Positions 35,418 to 43,481 of a stretch of DNA of 64,000 nt are shown piece by piece. The notes below the pieces were generated by a model that saw only the letters and a program-made list of their open reading frames with translations, did not search any database and was not told where the DNA came from. A program made the translations under genes and the position numbers. Every line of letters starts with the position of its first letter. The stretch's first letter is position 1. This DNA is from Weeksella massiliensis (GTDB taxonomy: Bacteria; Bacteroidota; Bacteroidia; Flavobacteriales; Weeksellaceae), in contig CCMH01000014.1 in NCBI GenBank assembly GCA_000751595.1, forward strand, positions 109,970 to 173,969. The letters run 5' to 3'.

Positions 35418-36389
35418 TCAAAAATCTTCATCCAATGAAAAGCTGTTATTTTCCTTTACGCCCTGTGCTACACCCGACTTTTGGTATTCGCCTACGCGAC
35501 GTTCAAAAAAGTTGGTTTTGCCTTGTAGTGAAATTAATTCCATAAAGTCGAATGGATTTGTGGCGTTCCAGACCTTTTTACAGCCTAATGCATCAAGCAA
35601 TCTGTCCGCTACAAACTCGATATACTGGCACATCAACTCGGCATTCATCCCGATAAGCCTGACGGGTAGCGCTTCTGTTACAAATTCTTTTTCAACTTCA
35701 ACCGCATCAGTAATTATTTTCTGTACGGTTTCTTCGGGCAATTTATTTTTTAAATGATTGACATATAGTAAGCACGCAAAATCACAGTGCAGACCCTCGT
35801 CACGGCTGATGAGTTCATTTGAAAATGTCAGACCGGGCATCAACCCTCTTTTCTTCAGCCAGAAGATAGAGCAGAAACTTCCCGAAAAGAAAATTCCTTC
35901 CACAGCAGCAAACGCAATCAGCCTTTCGGCGAAATTGTCACTTTCAATCCATTCTAGTGCCCAATCGGCTTTTTTGCCTACACAGGGGATGGTTTCGATA
36001 GCCCGTAACAGGTAATCTTTTTCTTTAGAATCTTTAATATATGTATCAATCAATAAGGAATACATTTCCGAGTGGATATTTTCAATCATAATCTGAAAAC
36101 CGTAAAAAAATCGGGCTTCGGGGTATTGTACTTCCTGCACAAAATTTACTGCAAGATTTTCATTGACTATGCCATCGCTTGCCGCAAAAAATGCTAGTAC
36201 GTGCGATATAAAATAGCGCTCATCCTTATTCAATTTATTTTGCCAGTCGTTCATATCCGATGACAGATCTACTTCTTCGGCAGTCCAAAAACTGGCCTCT
36301 GCTTTTTTGTAAAACTGCCAGATGTCATCGTGTTGAATGGGGAAGATGACAAAACGGTCTTTGTTATTTTGTAAAATCGGTTCATTCAT
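35418..36389 (-). CDS. nrdB: Ribonucleoside-diphosphate reductase, beta subunit
   Basis: Radical-generating subunit, 323 residues. Diiron ligands in order: Asp41 (EEVDLSSD), Glu103 and His106 (ENIHSEMY), with further Glu and His in the second half ([16 protein letters not shown]). The radical Tyr is present as Tyr110 (H-x3-Y), arguing for a tyrosyl-radical class I enzyme and against class Ic. The C-terminus [11 protein letters not shown] should bind NrdA. It overlaps the YceI-like gene by 8 nt, so it is translationally coupled to the oxidative-stress genes. Confidence 0.95.
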   Translation of the reverse strand: MNEPILQNNKDRFVIFPIQHDDIWQFYKKAEASFWTAEEVDLSSDMNDWQNKLNKDERYFISHVLAFFAASDGIVNENLAVNFVQEVQYPEARFFYGFQIMIENIHSEMYSLLIDTYIKDSKEKDYLLRAIETIPCVGKKADWALEWIESDNFAERLIAFAAVEGIFFSGSFCSIFWLKKRGLMPGLTFSNELISRDEGLHCDFACLLYVNHLKNKLPEETVQKIITDAVEVEKEFVTEALPVRLIGMNAELMCQYIEFVADRLLDALGCKKVWNATNPFDFMELISLQGKTNFFERRVGEYQKSGVAQGVKENNSFSLDEDF

Positions 36390-36990
36390 TTTGAGAGATA
36401 TTCTTAAATTTCATTGTAGCTATAACATCTACTGTTTCCCAAGTTTTACTCACACCGTCCTTGCCTTTATGCAAATCATAACAAACCTCATTTAGAGTTT
36501 CTAGAGCTTTCAGTGCTTTAAAATCAATCAATTCAATTTTAGTGTTTAAGGTCATAAATTGATTCTCGTAATTCACTTTGGCTGGGATCTGTTTTATCGT
36601 TATTCCGTTCATTTTTAATTGTACAAACCAGTTACCATTATTAACAATAAACTGTCCCGAAATAATGCCTGGCTCGTTCATCAATCCAAAGAATGTCTCT
36701 TTTATTTTATTGTCTCTACCGACATCACCCGTTTTCAAATTGAAAGCATCAATTCTAAAATTAGCTTTGTTCATTATACTATCTATTGTGCTCCCGTTGC
36801 CAAGATTATCTAAACTAATTTTGCCAAACTCTCCTTTTACAGGAATTTTTTCGGTCGTTTTATAGGCAGTCCATTCAATCTTTACACTAGAGGGGATAGG
36901 CTCTAATTTTGATATTTTCTTATTAGCTTTCTGACAGCCTATTAAAAAGCAGCTAACCATGAGGATGAAATAAATAATTTTTTTATTCAT
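36382..36990 (-). CDS. YceI-like lipoprotein
   Basis: A 202-residue lipoprotein: hydrophobic start and lipobox LIGC with Cys19. The body matches the YceI-like family, an eight-stranded antiparallel barrel that binds long isoprenoid chains ([21 protein letters not shown]-x-I-D-x-F-x-L-K-T; the Phe-rich F-F-G-L-M stretch). Such proteins may carry ubiquinone/menaquinone-like lipids or respond to stress. Its stop overlaps nrdB, and its start shares one base with the aminopeptidase stop. Confidence 0.83.
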   Translation of the reverse strand: MNKKIIYFILMVSCFLIGCQKANKKISKLEPIPSSVKIEWTAYKTTEKIPVKGEFGKISLDNLGNGSTIDSIMNKANFRIDAFNLKTGDVGRDNKIKETFFGLMNEPGIISGQFIVNNGNWFVQLKMNGITIKQIPAKVNYENQFMTLNTKIELIDFKALKALETLNEVCYDLHKGKDGVSKTWETVDVIATMKFKNISQNE

Positions 36991-38438
36991 TATTCTTGTC
37001 TTTTACTAATCAACTTATTGACAAATTCATACAACAGACGGACAGGCACGGCCGTGGCGCCACTTTGTCTGTAACCTTTTGCTTCTTTGACAAATGCTGC
37101 TCCGGCAATATCGAGGTGTATCCACGGATAATCCGTAAAGTGCTCTAGAAAAATGGAAGAGGTGCTTACGCCACCAATCGGACCACCTAAGTTACTCATA
37201 TCCGCAACCGATGATTTCAGTAATTCCTTGTATTCTTTCCAAAGTGGCAGTTGCAATAGTCTTTCATAAACCTGCTCGCCAGCTTCCTTTAGTTCATCAA
37301 TCTGTTCTTGTGCATTTCCTAGAACGGCTATTCCGAACGAACCTGTAATGGCAGCCGAGGCGCCTGTTAAAGTCGCCATATCAATGACTAACTCGGGTTC
37401 AAATCTTTTGGCATAGGTAAGAGCATCAGCTAATACCAAACGTCCTTCGGCATCGGTATTTTGTACTTCTATAGTAGTTCCGTCCATCATTGTAATCACA
37501 TCATCTACTACTAAAGCATTAGCTGAAATTTTGTTGTCCGTGGCAGGAACTAAACCAATGACGTGATAAGGCAGTTTGTTTCCGGCAATAGCAGCAACTG
37601 TTCCTAAAACGGCTGCTCCGCCTGCCATATCACATTTCATTGTGAGCATATTACCGCTTATCTTCAGCGAGTAGCCTCCCGTATCGAACATCACGCCTTT
37701 GCCTACTAGTACCAACGGTTTTTTATTTACAGCATTTTCGGGCTTATAATGAAAGATGTTGAACGTAGGTGGTGTTTCCGAACCTTTGTTCACAGCCAAT
37801 AAACCGCCCATTTTTAATTCTTCTATCTGTTCTTTGTGCAGGACTTCTGTTTCAAAACCGAACTGTTTACCTACCTGACTGGCTACCTCGGAAAACCGAA
37901 GAGCATCCATATAATTGACAGGTTCATTCACTAAGGTTTTGGTCAGTGAAACGGCTTCTGCAAGCTGATTCAGCTCTGCAATTTTATGTTCGGGAAATGA
38001 ACGACTGCGGATATAAACCGTTATTGGCTGTGACTTTTTCTTTGTTTTGTATTTATCAAAATCGTAACTGCTCAAAAGCATTCCTTCTAGGAAAGCATAT
38101 CGTTCGTCCTCCGTAAGCTCATCCAATCCTCGAAGTCTCGCTGTCTGAGCTTGTTGATTATTGAGGGAAGCATTCACAGAGGCTCCCGCCAGGCGTAATG
38201 CTTCTTTCTCCCTATCGGGTGCTACGGCGATAAAGTTTTGCTTATCGCCCAATGCGGTAATAATCTCTGTATTGTTTTGAGAAAAAGCCCTGTCAATACG
38301 CTGTGCCAATGACTTTTGAAATTCAAATCGGTCTGTCTGCTCTTTGGTTACAATGAGTATAATATTGTCAGCCTCCTCATGAATATCTTCTTTTTTTGAG
38401 TAGGTTATGAAATTTATATTTAAGTAATTATTTTGCAT
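36990..38438 (-). CDS. M17 leucyl aminopeptidase family protein
   Basis: Dimetal cytosolic aminopeptidase of family M17, 482 residues. Metal and catalytic residues are all visible: Lys247 and Asp252 (GKGVMFDTGG), Lys259, Asp270 (MKCDMAGG), Asp329, Glu331 and Arg333 in the signature NTDAEGRL. The N-terminal ~160 residues form the regulatory macro-like domain. It overlaps the peroxiredoxin gene by 11 nt and the YceI-like gene by 1 nt. Its place in an oxidative-stress operon suggests turnover of damaged peptides or Cys-Gly cleavage, which is inference. Confidence 0.93.
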   Translation of the reverse strand: MQNNYLNINFITYSKKEDIHEEADNIILIVTKEQTDRFEFQKSLAQRIDRAFSQNNTEIITALGDKQNFIAVAPDREKEALRLAGASVNASLNNQQAQTARLRGLDELTEDERYAFLEGMLLSSYDFDKYKTKKKSQPITVYIRSRSFPEHKIAELNQLAEAVSLTKTLVNEPVNYMDALRFSEVASQVGKQFGFETEVLHKEQIEELKMGGLLAVNKGSETPPTFNIFHYKPENAVNKKPLVLVGKGVMFDTGGYSLKISGNMLTMKCDMAGGAAVLGTVAAIAGNKLPYHVIGLVPATDNKISANALVVDDVITMMDGTTIEVQNTDAEGRLVLADALTYAKRFEPELVIDMATLTGASAAITGSFGIAVLGNAQEQIDELKEAGEQVYERLLQLPLWKEYKELLKSSVADMSNLGGPIGGVSTSSIFLEHFTDYPWIHLDIAGAAFVKEAKGYRQSGATAVPVRLLYEFVNKLISKRQE

Positions 38439-39054
38439 TTCCCTCCTTCAATTTTGCTGTTACCGTTTTTTGTCCCGGTGTCCAACCGCAACCTGTTAAT
38501 TCCTCTGTTTGTAGTGCATCCAGTACACGCAGTACTTCGTCTACATTTCTTCCTACACTCATTGGATATACGCTAACCCATTGAATGATTCCCTTTGGAT
38601 CTATAATAAAAGTAGCACGGTAAGCAACTTTTTCGTTGCAATCCAAAATGCCCATATCTTCGGCTAGAGATTTGGAAGTATCGGCAAGCATTGGAATGGT
38701 AAGATTTGCTAAGTCAGGATGGTTTTGTCTCCATCCCAAATGGACAAATTCGCTGTCGGTAGAAGCACCGATTACTACTGCATTTCTTTCTGCAAATGCT
38801 GCGTTACTGTTGTCGAACTCGATGATTTCAGTGGGACAGACAAACGTAAAATCCTTTGGCCACCAAAACAGTACTGTCCATTTTCCCTGCTGTGATGCGT
38901 GACTTTGGTTTATATCCGTAATTTCCATTCCGTTTTCGGTGGTTATTACTGCTTTTTTTGAAAAATCAGGTAGTTTGTCACCAATGGATAATATCCCTTT
39001 TTGCACAAATTGTGCTTGTTGGCTACTGATAAGTTTCTTTACTGAATTGCACAT
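38428..39054 (-). CDS. AhpC-type peroxiredoxin
   Basis: A 208-residue thiol peroxidase reducing H2O2, organic peroxides or peroxynitrite. The peroxidatic Cys73 lies in FWWPKDFTFVCPTE, and a resolving Cys189 lies in the C-terminal GCGWTPGQ, so it is a two-Cys enzyme. The conserved Thr and Arg are in place. The first 20 residues (with Cys2) are an extra segment. No ahpF-like reductase is adjacent. It lies 5 nt behind a TPR-like gene and overlaps the aminopeptidase by 11 nt. Confidence 0.92.
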   Translation of the reverse strand: MCNSVKKLISSQQAQFVQKGILSIGDKLPDFSKKAVITTENGMEITDINQSHASQQGKWTVLFWWPKDFTFVCPTEIIEFDNSNAAFAERNAVVIGASTDSEFVHLGWRQNHPDLANLTIPMLADTSKSLAEDMGILDCNEKVAYRATFIIDPKGIIQWVSVYPMSVGRNVDEVLRVLDALQTEELTGCGWTPGQKTVTAKLKEGNAK

Positions 39055-39059
39055 AATCT

Positions 39060-39524
39060 TTAATCTATTTTTATTAAATTATTTTCTACTAATTGTTCTT
39101 TTAGTGTCCAGAAAAGCTGCTCTTGTTTTGTTTTTCCGGAGTTGTTTTTTTCTGCAAAACGGACATAAGTCAATGCGGCTCTTTTTAGTTCCGATTGAAT
39201 CTCGTTCAGGTTGAGCTCTTTATTACCCGAAAGATGCAAGAGGTAATAAACCGTACGTTTAAGCATATTTTCGGCTTCTTCCAGTTTTCCCAATTCCTCA
39301 TATGTGTTTGCCAAGTTATTGCAGGAAATGATGTACACCTGTATGAACGGGATTTTCAGACGAACACAATCTTTAATATGATTGTTTAGTACTTCTGCCC
39401 GGTACAGTGCATCTTTGTATCCTGATAAGGCTTTCTCAAAATCTCCTTTGTTAAAATGTTCGTTGTTGGCAACAGTCAATGCTTGCCAATATCTTTCTAT
39501 GTGGTTCATACAGGCGTCGCTCAT
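39060..39524 (-). CDS. TPR-like helical protein of the oxidative-stress operon
   Basis: A 154-residue protein with helical-repeat character: HFNKGDFEKALSGYKDALYRAEVL and CNNLANTYEELGKLEEAENMLKRTVYYLLHL are two TPR-like motifs. No signal peptide. It lies 1 nt behind the sod stop and 5 nt ahead of the peroxiredoxin. A TPR partner next to superoxide dismutase could be an adaptor or chaperone, but its role is unknown to me. Confidence 0.78.
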   Translation of the reverse strand: MSDACMNHIERYWQALTVANNEHFNKGDFEKALSGYKDALYRAEVLNNHIKDCVRLKIPFIQVYIISCNNLANTYEELGKLEEAENMLKRTVYYLLHLSGNKELNLNEIQSELKRAALTYVRFAEKNNSGKTKQEQLFWTLKEQLVENNLIKID

Positions 39525-39525
39525 T

Positions 39526-40122
39526 TTATTTTAAATTTTTGTTGGCAAAATCCCAGTTGACGATTTCCCAAAACCCTTCAACAAACTTTGGACGGGCATT
39601 GCGGTAGTCGATATAATAAGCGTGTTCCCAAACGTCCAGCGTGAGGATAGGAGTTTTGTTTTCGGTCAAAGGGGTATGGGCATCTTTCATCGGTACGATC
39701 TCTAACAGACCTTGGTCATTTTGTGCCAGCCATGCCCATCCTGCTCCGAATAACTTGATTGCTGTTTCCGAAAATTTATTTTTAAATTCTTCAAAACTGC
39801 CGAAGTCACGATTGATAAGTTCGGCTATTCTTCCTTGCGGTGCTTTACCGCCATTTGGCGAAAGACAATGCCAAAAAAAACTGTGGTTCCAATGCTGTGC
39901 AGCATTATTGAACAGTCCCGCATTGTTTTCTGCAAATCCCTTTTGTATGATTTCCTCTACGGTAGCGGTTTCAAGAGGAGTGTTTTTTACCAACCCTGCA
40001 AGGTTGTTTACATACGCGGCGTGATGTTTTCCGTAATGGTAGTCAAATGTTTCCTCCGTGATAATCGGATTCAGTGCGTTTGTGTCGTACGGAAGTTCTG
40101 GTAATGTTTGTGTAATTTTCAT
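39526..40122 (-). CDS. Superoxide dismutase, iron type
   Basis: Cytoplasmic Fe/Mn-family superoxide dismutase, 198 residues. Metal ligands: His29 (YHYGKHH), His80 (QHWNHSFFW), Asp163 and His167 (DVWEHAYYIDY). Gln76 in NNAAQHWNH occupies the place of the active-site Gln of Fe enzymes (Mn enzymes carry it at a later position), so iron is the predicted metal. Start ATG overlaps the stop of the 56-aa gene. Together with the peroxiredoxin it removes superoxide and the resulting peroxide. Confidence 0.95.
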   Translation of the reverse strand: MKITQTLPELPYDTNALNPIITEETFDYHYGKHHAAYVNNLAGLVKNTPLETATVEEIIQKGFAENNAGLFNNAAQHWNHSFFWHCLSPNGGKAPQGRIAELINRDFGSFEEFKNKFSETAIKLFGAGWAWLAQNDQGLLEIVPMKDAHTPLTENKTPILTLDVWEHAYYIDYRNARPKFVEGFWEIVNWDFANKNLK

Positions 40123-40289
40123 TGTTTTCTGTTTTTTAGTTTTAAAATTTTAATTGCTCGTTTTAATTGACTGACGTGGCTCAATTCTTCGGAAGCTTTC
40201 TTCATATTTTTCTGCATAAGGTTATTATCCCGGATATGCCTCTCGAGGTATTTCTTGTTTTCCTCCAATAATTCTATTACATAGTCCAT
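40119..40289 (-). CDS. 56-residue coiled-coil protein heading the operon
   Basis: Unrecognised small, highly charged helical protein (MDYVIELLEENKKYLERH; AIKILKLKNRKQ). The frame is open to 40322, but the promoter predicts a transcript start near 40318, and ATG at 40289 follows GATTAGTGAG. Its stop overlaps the sod start in an ATGA arrangement, so it is translationally coupled. A regulatory or SOD-associated role is possible. Confidence 0.65.
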   Translation of the reverse strand: MDYVIELLEENKKYLERHIRDNNLMQKNMKKASEELSHVSQLKRAIKILKLKNRKQ

Positions 40290-40306
40290 CTCACTAATCT
40301 TGATTT

Positions 40307-40354
40307 TATAAAAAGTTAGCATTGCAAATATAAAAAGTTAGATGAGTCTAACAA
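40307..40354 (-). promoter_or_regulatory. Promoter with inverted repeat in the spacer and a downstream half-site
   Basis: Minus strand: TTG (complement of 40352-40354), 19-nt spacer, TATATTTG (complement of 40325-40332), followed by C. The spacer contains the inverted repeat GTTAGA-CTCA-TCTAAC (40337-40352). In addition the 13-mer CTAACTTTTTATA occurs twice in tandem, at 40329-40341 and 40307-40319, 22 bp apart. A protein bound at the repeat would block polymerase, so a repressor operator is likely. Its identity is unknown; metal- or redox-responsive repressors would suit the genes. Confidence 0.75.
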
Positions 40355-41286
40355 AATGTTTGTGTAATGTTTTGCTAATGGCTAGTTGATAGGGTTAAGA
40401 TTGTAATATTACTCCATTAGCAGCTGCTTGTAAATAGCATAATTAAAGACTACACAACAAAAAACAATTGTTATGTTTATAGTTAAATGAAAAATGTGGA
40501 ATAAAAATTAGTTCAGAATTTATGACCAAGGTTGTTTAAGAATTCCTACAGAAAAATTTATGTATAAGTGAATTGATGTAGAAACATTAACTGAATCCCT
40601 CAAATCACCTTTATGAAGATTTTTTTTCTAAACCCTACAGAAGTTTGAGTCATCGATTCACAACCACGAGAAACGGTAGGGTGCTTAGAGAGCTCCATAT
40701 TTAAGGAATAGGTCGCGATAAACTATTTAAGTTAAATTCTACCTAAAGAAAAAATATATATAAATCAGCTTAACTCAAGCAAAGGGAAAGAGATTAACAT
40801 TGATAAATGGAAGTTGATAGCATTTGTTAATCTTATCGGTGGTTTTATTATATCTTTTATTAAAATCTACTTTTTTTAAAACAATACATAAATTAATACT
40901 AGTGTTTTAATTATCAATTAAAACTTCAAGATAAATTACCAATAGTATAAAAAAAGTAATAAAGTAGATTTAAAACTCGATATTAAAATAATATTTGGTG
41001 CAGGATTATTACCAAATCTTGGAATTATTTACGATTTTTTTATTAATTCGTAAATAATTCCAAGATTTAATGTACACATTATAAGTAATATCGATACATT
41101 AAAATTTCATTGTTTATAATCGTACTTACTGCTTATTTATCGCAATTTACTGAGAATTATTAGTAGGTATAGTTCCATTGAGCGATAATTATTTCTATCA
41201 CTTTACATTAAGCCATATTTTTTCCAGTAAGTTTTTCTTGAGATGAAATAATAAATAATAAAATAATTTTAGTTGAAATTTTCCGA
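40355..41286. other. Long AT-rich region without a convincing gene
   Basis: About 930 nt with no ORF having start, length and family resemblance. Two stopless stretches without start codons read like membrane-protein fragments (40736-40879, containing FVNLIGGFIISFIKIYFF; and one ending near 41052, containing IIFGAGLLPNLG), which may be remnants or chance in AT-rich DNA. ACCCTAC/GTAGGGT copies lie around 40640-40680. The main structure is the long inverted repeat at 41014-41068. It marks the right border of the accessory region. Confidence 0.35.
41014..41068. repeat. Perfect inverted repeat with 21-bp arms
   Basis: The arm at 41014-41034 (starts AAATCTTGGAATTA, ends TTTACGA) is the exact reverse complement of 41048-41068; the loop is the 13-nt T-rich 41035-41047. 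No gene abuts either side within 200 nt. It is too long and AT-rich for a usual terminator. Confidence 0.85.
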
Positions 41287-41892
41287 CTACAAAACAGAAA
41301 CCTCAAAAACTTTCTCTTGATTAAGGTAACCGTCTAAAATATCTTTGGAGATGATTTGTCCCACGCCTTTTGGCGTTCCTGTAAAAATAAGATCTCCTTT
41401 TTTTAAGGTGAAATATTTCGAAGCTTCCACAATCAATGTATCAAAATCAAACAACAATTCGTGGGTATTTCCTTGTTGTACCCAAGTGTTGTTTTTCATC
41501 AAACCAAAATCTAAATGGGCCAAGTCGAAATTATTTTTAGGATAAAAAGAAGAAACAAAAGCCGAATGATCAAACGATTTTGCTTTTTCCCACGGGAAGC
41601 GTTGTTCCTTCAGTTTTGTTTGCATATCGCGAGCGGTGAAATCAATTCCCAAACCGATTTCATCGTAATATCGGTGTGCAAATTCGGGCTGAATCATTTT
41701 GCCGGTTTTAGAAATTTTTAGGACAATTTCCACTTCAAAATGAATTTCATCACTGAAAGAAGGAATCACAAACTGCGAATCTTTCATCAGCGCTGTATCC
41801 GGTTTCATGAAAAACATCGGTTCTTCTGGAATCGGATTGTCGAGTTCTTTCGCGTGCTCGGCATAGTTTCTTCCTACACAAATTATTTTCAT
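41287..41892 (-). CDS. Fumarylacetoacetate hydrolase family protein (acylpyruvase-like)
   Basis: A 201-residue single-domain FAH-family enzyme, like FAHD1/YcgM, which hydrolyse acylpyruvates or decarboxylate oxaloacetate. Metal-site acids are in HFEVEIVLKI and the Asp of GLGIDFTARDMQ, and the C-terminal KKGDLIFTGTPKGVG is typical. It is distinct from the long FahA at 4.7 kb and does not belong to the tyrosine route. Its start overlaps the exonuclease by 4 nt; last gene of a three-gene unit. Confidence 0.9.
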   Translation of the reverse strand: MKIICVGRNYAEHAKELDNPIPEEPMFFMKPDTALMKDSQFVIPSFSDEIHFEVEIVLKISKTGKMIQPEFAHRYYDEIGLGIDFTARDMQTKLKEQRFPWEKAKSFDHSAFVSSFYPKNNFDLAHLDFGLMKNNTWVQQGNTHELLFDFDTLIVEASKYFTLKKGDLIFTGTPKGVGQIISKDILDGYLNQEKVFEVSVL

Positions 41893-42650
41893 GCGAATGA
41901 TGATTTTAGTTTGAGTCTTGTGAAAACTTTTTTGGTATAAAGTGGAAAATCAGCTTGCTGAATCCAAGCGTAATATCCAGGATCTTTGCTGAACACATCG
42001 GTTACTTTTTGACCTTTGTATTTGCCAAATCCGATCACTTCTTCGTTTTGCTCATTCATCAAAATAAAACCTGCAAAATCAACTGTTCGGCGTTGAGAAG
42101 AAAATTCACTCAAGAATTGATTGTCATTTTTCAGTTCTTCATATTTTTCGATCTGTGCCATCAATACCTCATAAGTTGCCAAAGTATCCGCTTCTGCAGA
42201 ATGGGCGTTTTCTAAATCTTTATCACAATAAAACTTATAAGCAGCCGCTAAATTTCTCGGTTCCATTTTATGAAAAATCACTTGCACATCAATCGGGCGG
42301 TGTTTTTCTAAATCGAAATCGATTCCGTTTCTTAAAAATTCTTCGGCTAAAAGAGGAATATCAAATCGATTCGAATTGAAACCTGCCAAATCAGAATCCT
42401 TGATTAATTCTACAATTTGCGGAGCAATTTCTCGGAAAGTAGGCGCATCTTTCACGTCTTCATCATAAATACCATGAATGAGCGAAGTTTCTGGCGGGAT
42501 AGGCATTTCTGGATTCACTCGCCAAGTTTTGGTTTCTTTTTCACCATTGGTAAACGCTTTCACAATCGCAATTTCTACGATACGATCTTTGGCAATATTG
42601 GTTCCGGTTGTTTCTAAATCGAAAAAACAGATGTTCTTGGTTAATTTCAT
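41889..42650 (-). CDS. DEDDh 3'-5' exonuclease
   Basis: A 253-residue exonuclease of the DnaQ/RNase T superfamily. Exo I FFDLETTGTN (Asp and Glu), Exo II NSNRFDIPLL, and Exo III HSAEADTLAT (His-x4-Asp) give the DEDDh set. A C-terminal module from about residue 205 (GFGKYKGQKVTDVFSKDPGYYAWI) resembles the small domain found at the end of exonuclease X-like proteins. It overlaps pssA and the FAH gene by 4 nt each. It may be a repair nuclease or polymerase proofreader. Confidence 0.9.
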   Translation of the reverse strand: MKLTKNICFFDLETTGTNIAKDRIVEIAIVKAFTNGEKETKTWRVNPEMPIPPETSLIHGIYDEDVKDAPTFREIAPQIVELIKDSDLAGFNSNRFDIPLLAEEFLRNGIDFDLEKHRPIDVQVIFHKMEPRNLAAAYKFYCDKDLENAHSAEADTLATYEVLMAQIEKYEELKNDNQFLSEFSSQRRTVDFAGFILMNEQNEEVIGFGKYKGQKVTDVFSKDPGYYAWIQQADFPLYTKKVFTRLKLKSSFA

Positions 42651-43372
42651 TTGATAATTTCTTTTTTATAGATAATTGATGTGATGATATATAGGAGGAT
42701 GATAAACGGAATTGCATAGAATTTGAAGAAAATAAGCAAGACCAAGCTTATCATGAGAAAAATATATTTATAATAATTGTCGCGCCAAGCAAGCCCTTTG
42801 AATTTCAATGCAAAAAGAGGTAAATCGGCAATCAACAAAAAACTGCTAATGACAGTTATGGCAATCAACACTATCCAATCGTAGGTTGCAGAAAACATTT
42901 GACCTTTCATTTCTACGATATAGAAAACCGAAAAGATTAGTAAGGTATTAGAAGGCGTTGCCAATCCTTTGAAATAGGTGCTTTGTTCTTCGTCTAAATT
43001 AAATTTTGCCAAACGCAAAGCCGAAAAAGCCGGAATCATTAGCCCAATCAAGGACAACCAAGTGAGATGAATTTGTCCGGTATAGAGAGCGTTTCCACCA
43101 ATCGGATAATTGAGCAATAAGACCAACATCATCAATCCAGGTGTTACACCAAAAGAAATCACATCGGCCAAAGAGTCTAATTCTTTCCCGATTGGCGAAC
43201 TTATTTTCATAGCTCTTGCAACCATTCCGTCTAAAAAATCAGCTATCAAACTGATACTTATCAAAATAAAAATGCCATAAATATCTCCACCAGCCAATAC
43301 CAAAACAGAGGCTAAAATTCCACAGCATAAGTTGAGTAAGGTTAGAAGGTTGGGAACGTTTAATAGTTTCAT
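42647..43372 (-). CDS. pssA: CDP-diacylglycerol--serine O-phosphatidyltransferase
   Basis: Membrane enzyme making phosphatidylserine, precursor of phosphatidylethanolamine. The 241 residues contain the CDP-alcohol phosphotransferase signature D-G-x2-A-R-x8-G-x3-D-x3-D: Asp48-Gly49, Ala52-Arg53, Gly62, Asp66 and Asp70, with Asp45 just before. About seven hydrophobic segments. First gene of a unit with the exonuclease and FAH protein. A TATTTTTG element lies upstream on the minus strand near 43400, without a TTG at the right distance. Confidence 0.93.
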   Translation of the reverse strand: MKLLNVPNLLTLLNLCCGILASVLVLAGGDIYGIFILISISLIADFLDGMVARAMKISSPIGKELDSLADVISFGVTPGLMMLVLLLNYPIGGNALYTGQIHLTWLSLIGLMIPAFSALRLAKFNLDEEQSTYFKGLATPSNTLLIFSVFYIVEMKGQMFSATYDWIVLIAITVISSFLLIADLPLFALKFKGLAWRDNYYKYIFLMISLVLLIFFKFYAIPFIILLYIITSIIYKKEIIK

Positions 43373-43481
43373 GCAAAAAAATTATAAAGACAAAAATACA
43401 AACTTTCGAGGCAAGCATCATAGAAATACAATAAAACTATTATTTTTGAGTTTTTATTCACGACACCTGTTATTTAGAATT

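Noticed and set aside
35347..35421. TTG-initiated extension of NrdA overlapping the nrdB stop
   Set aside because: The ATP-cone starts at MYVIKRNGK; the 25 preceding residues are low-complexity and not part of the family.
40620..40720. Possible transposase remnant (a frame containing PTEV-stop-VIDSQPRETVG)
   Set aside because: Similarity to an insertion-sequence DDE protein was considered, but the match is a few residues across a stop codon and not convincing.
40736..40879. Stopless stretch reading like a membrane protein fragment
   Set aside because: No start codon and only 47 codons in very AT-rich DNA; hydrophobic frames arise by chance there. Mentioned only as a possible remnant.
43332..43481. 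N-terminal extension of the PorV-like protein
   Set aside because: It overlaps the divergent pssA gene and would bury a perfect signal peptide that begins at TTG 43482.
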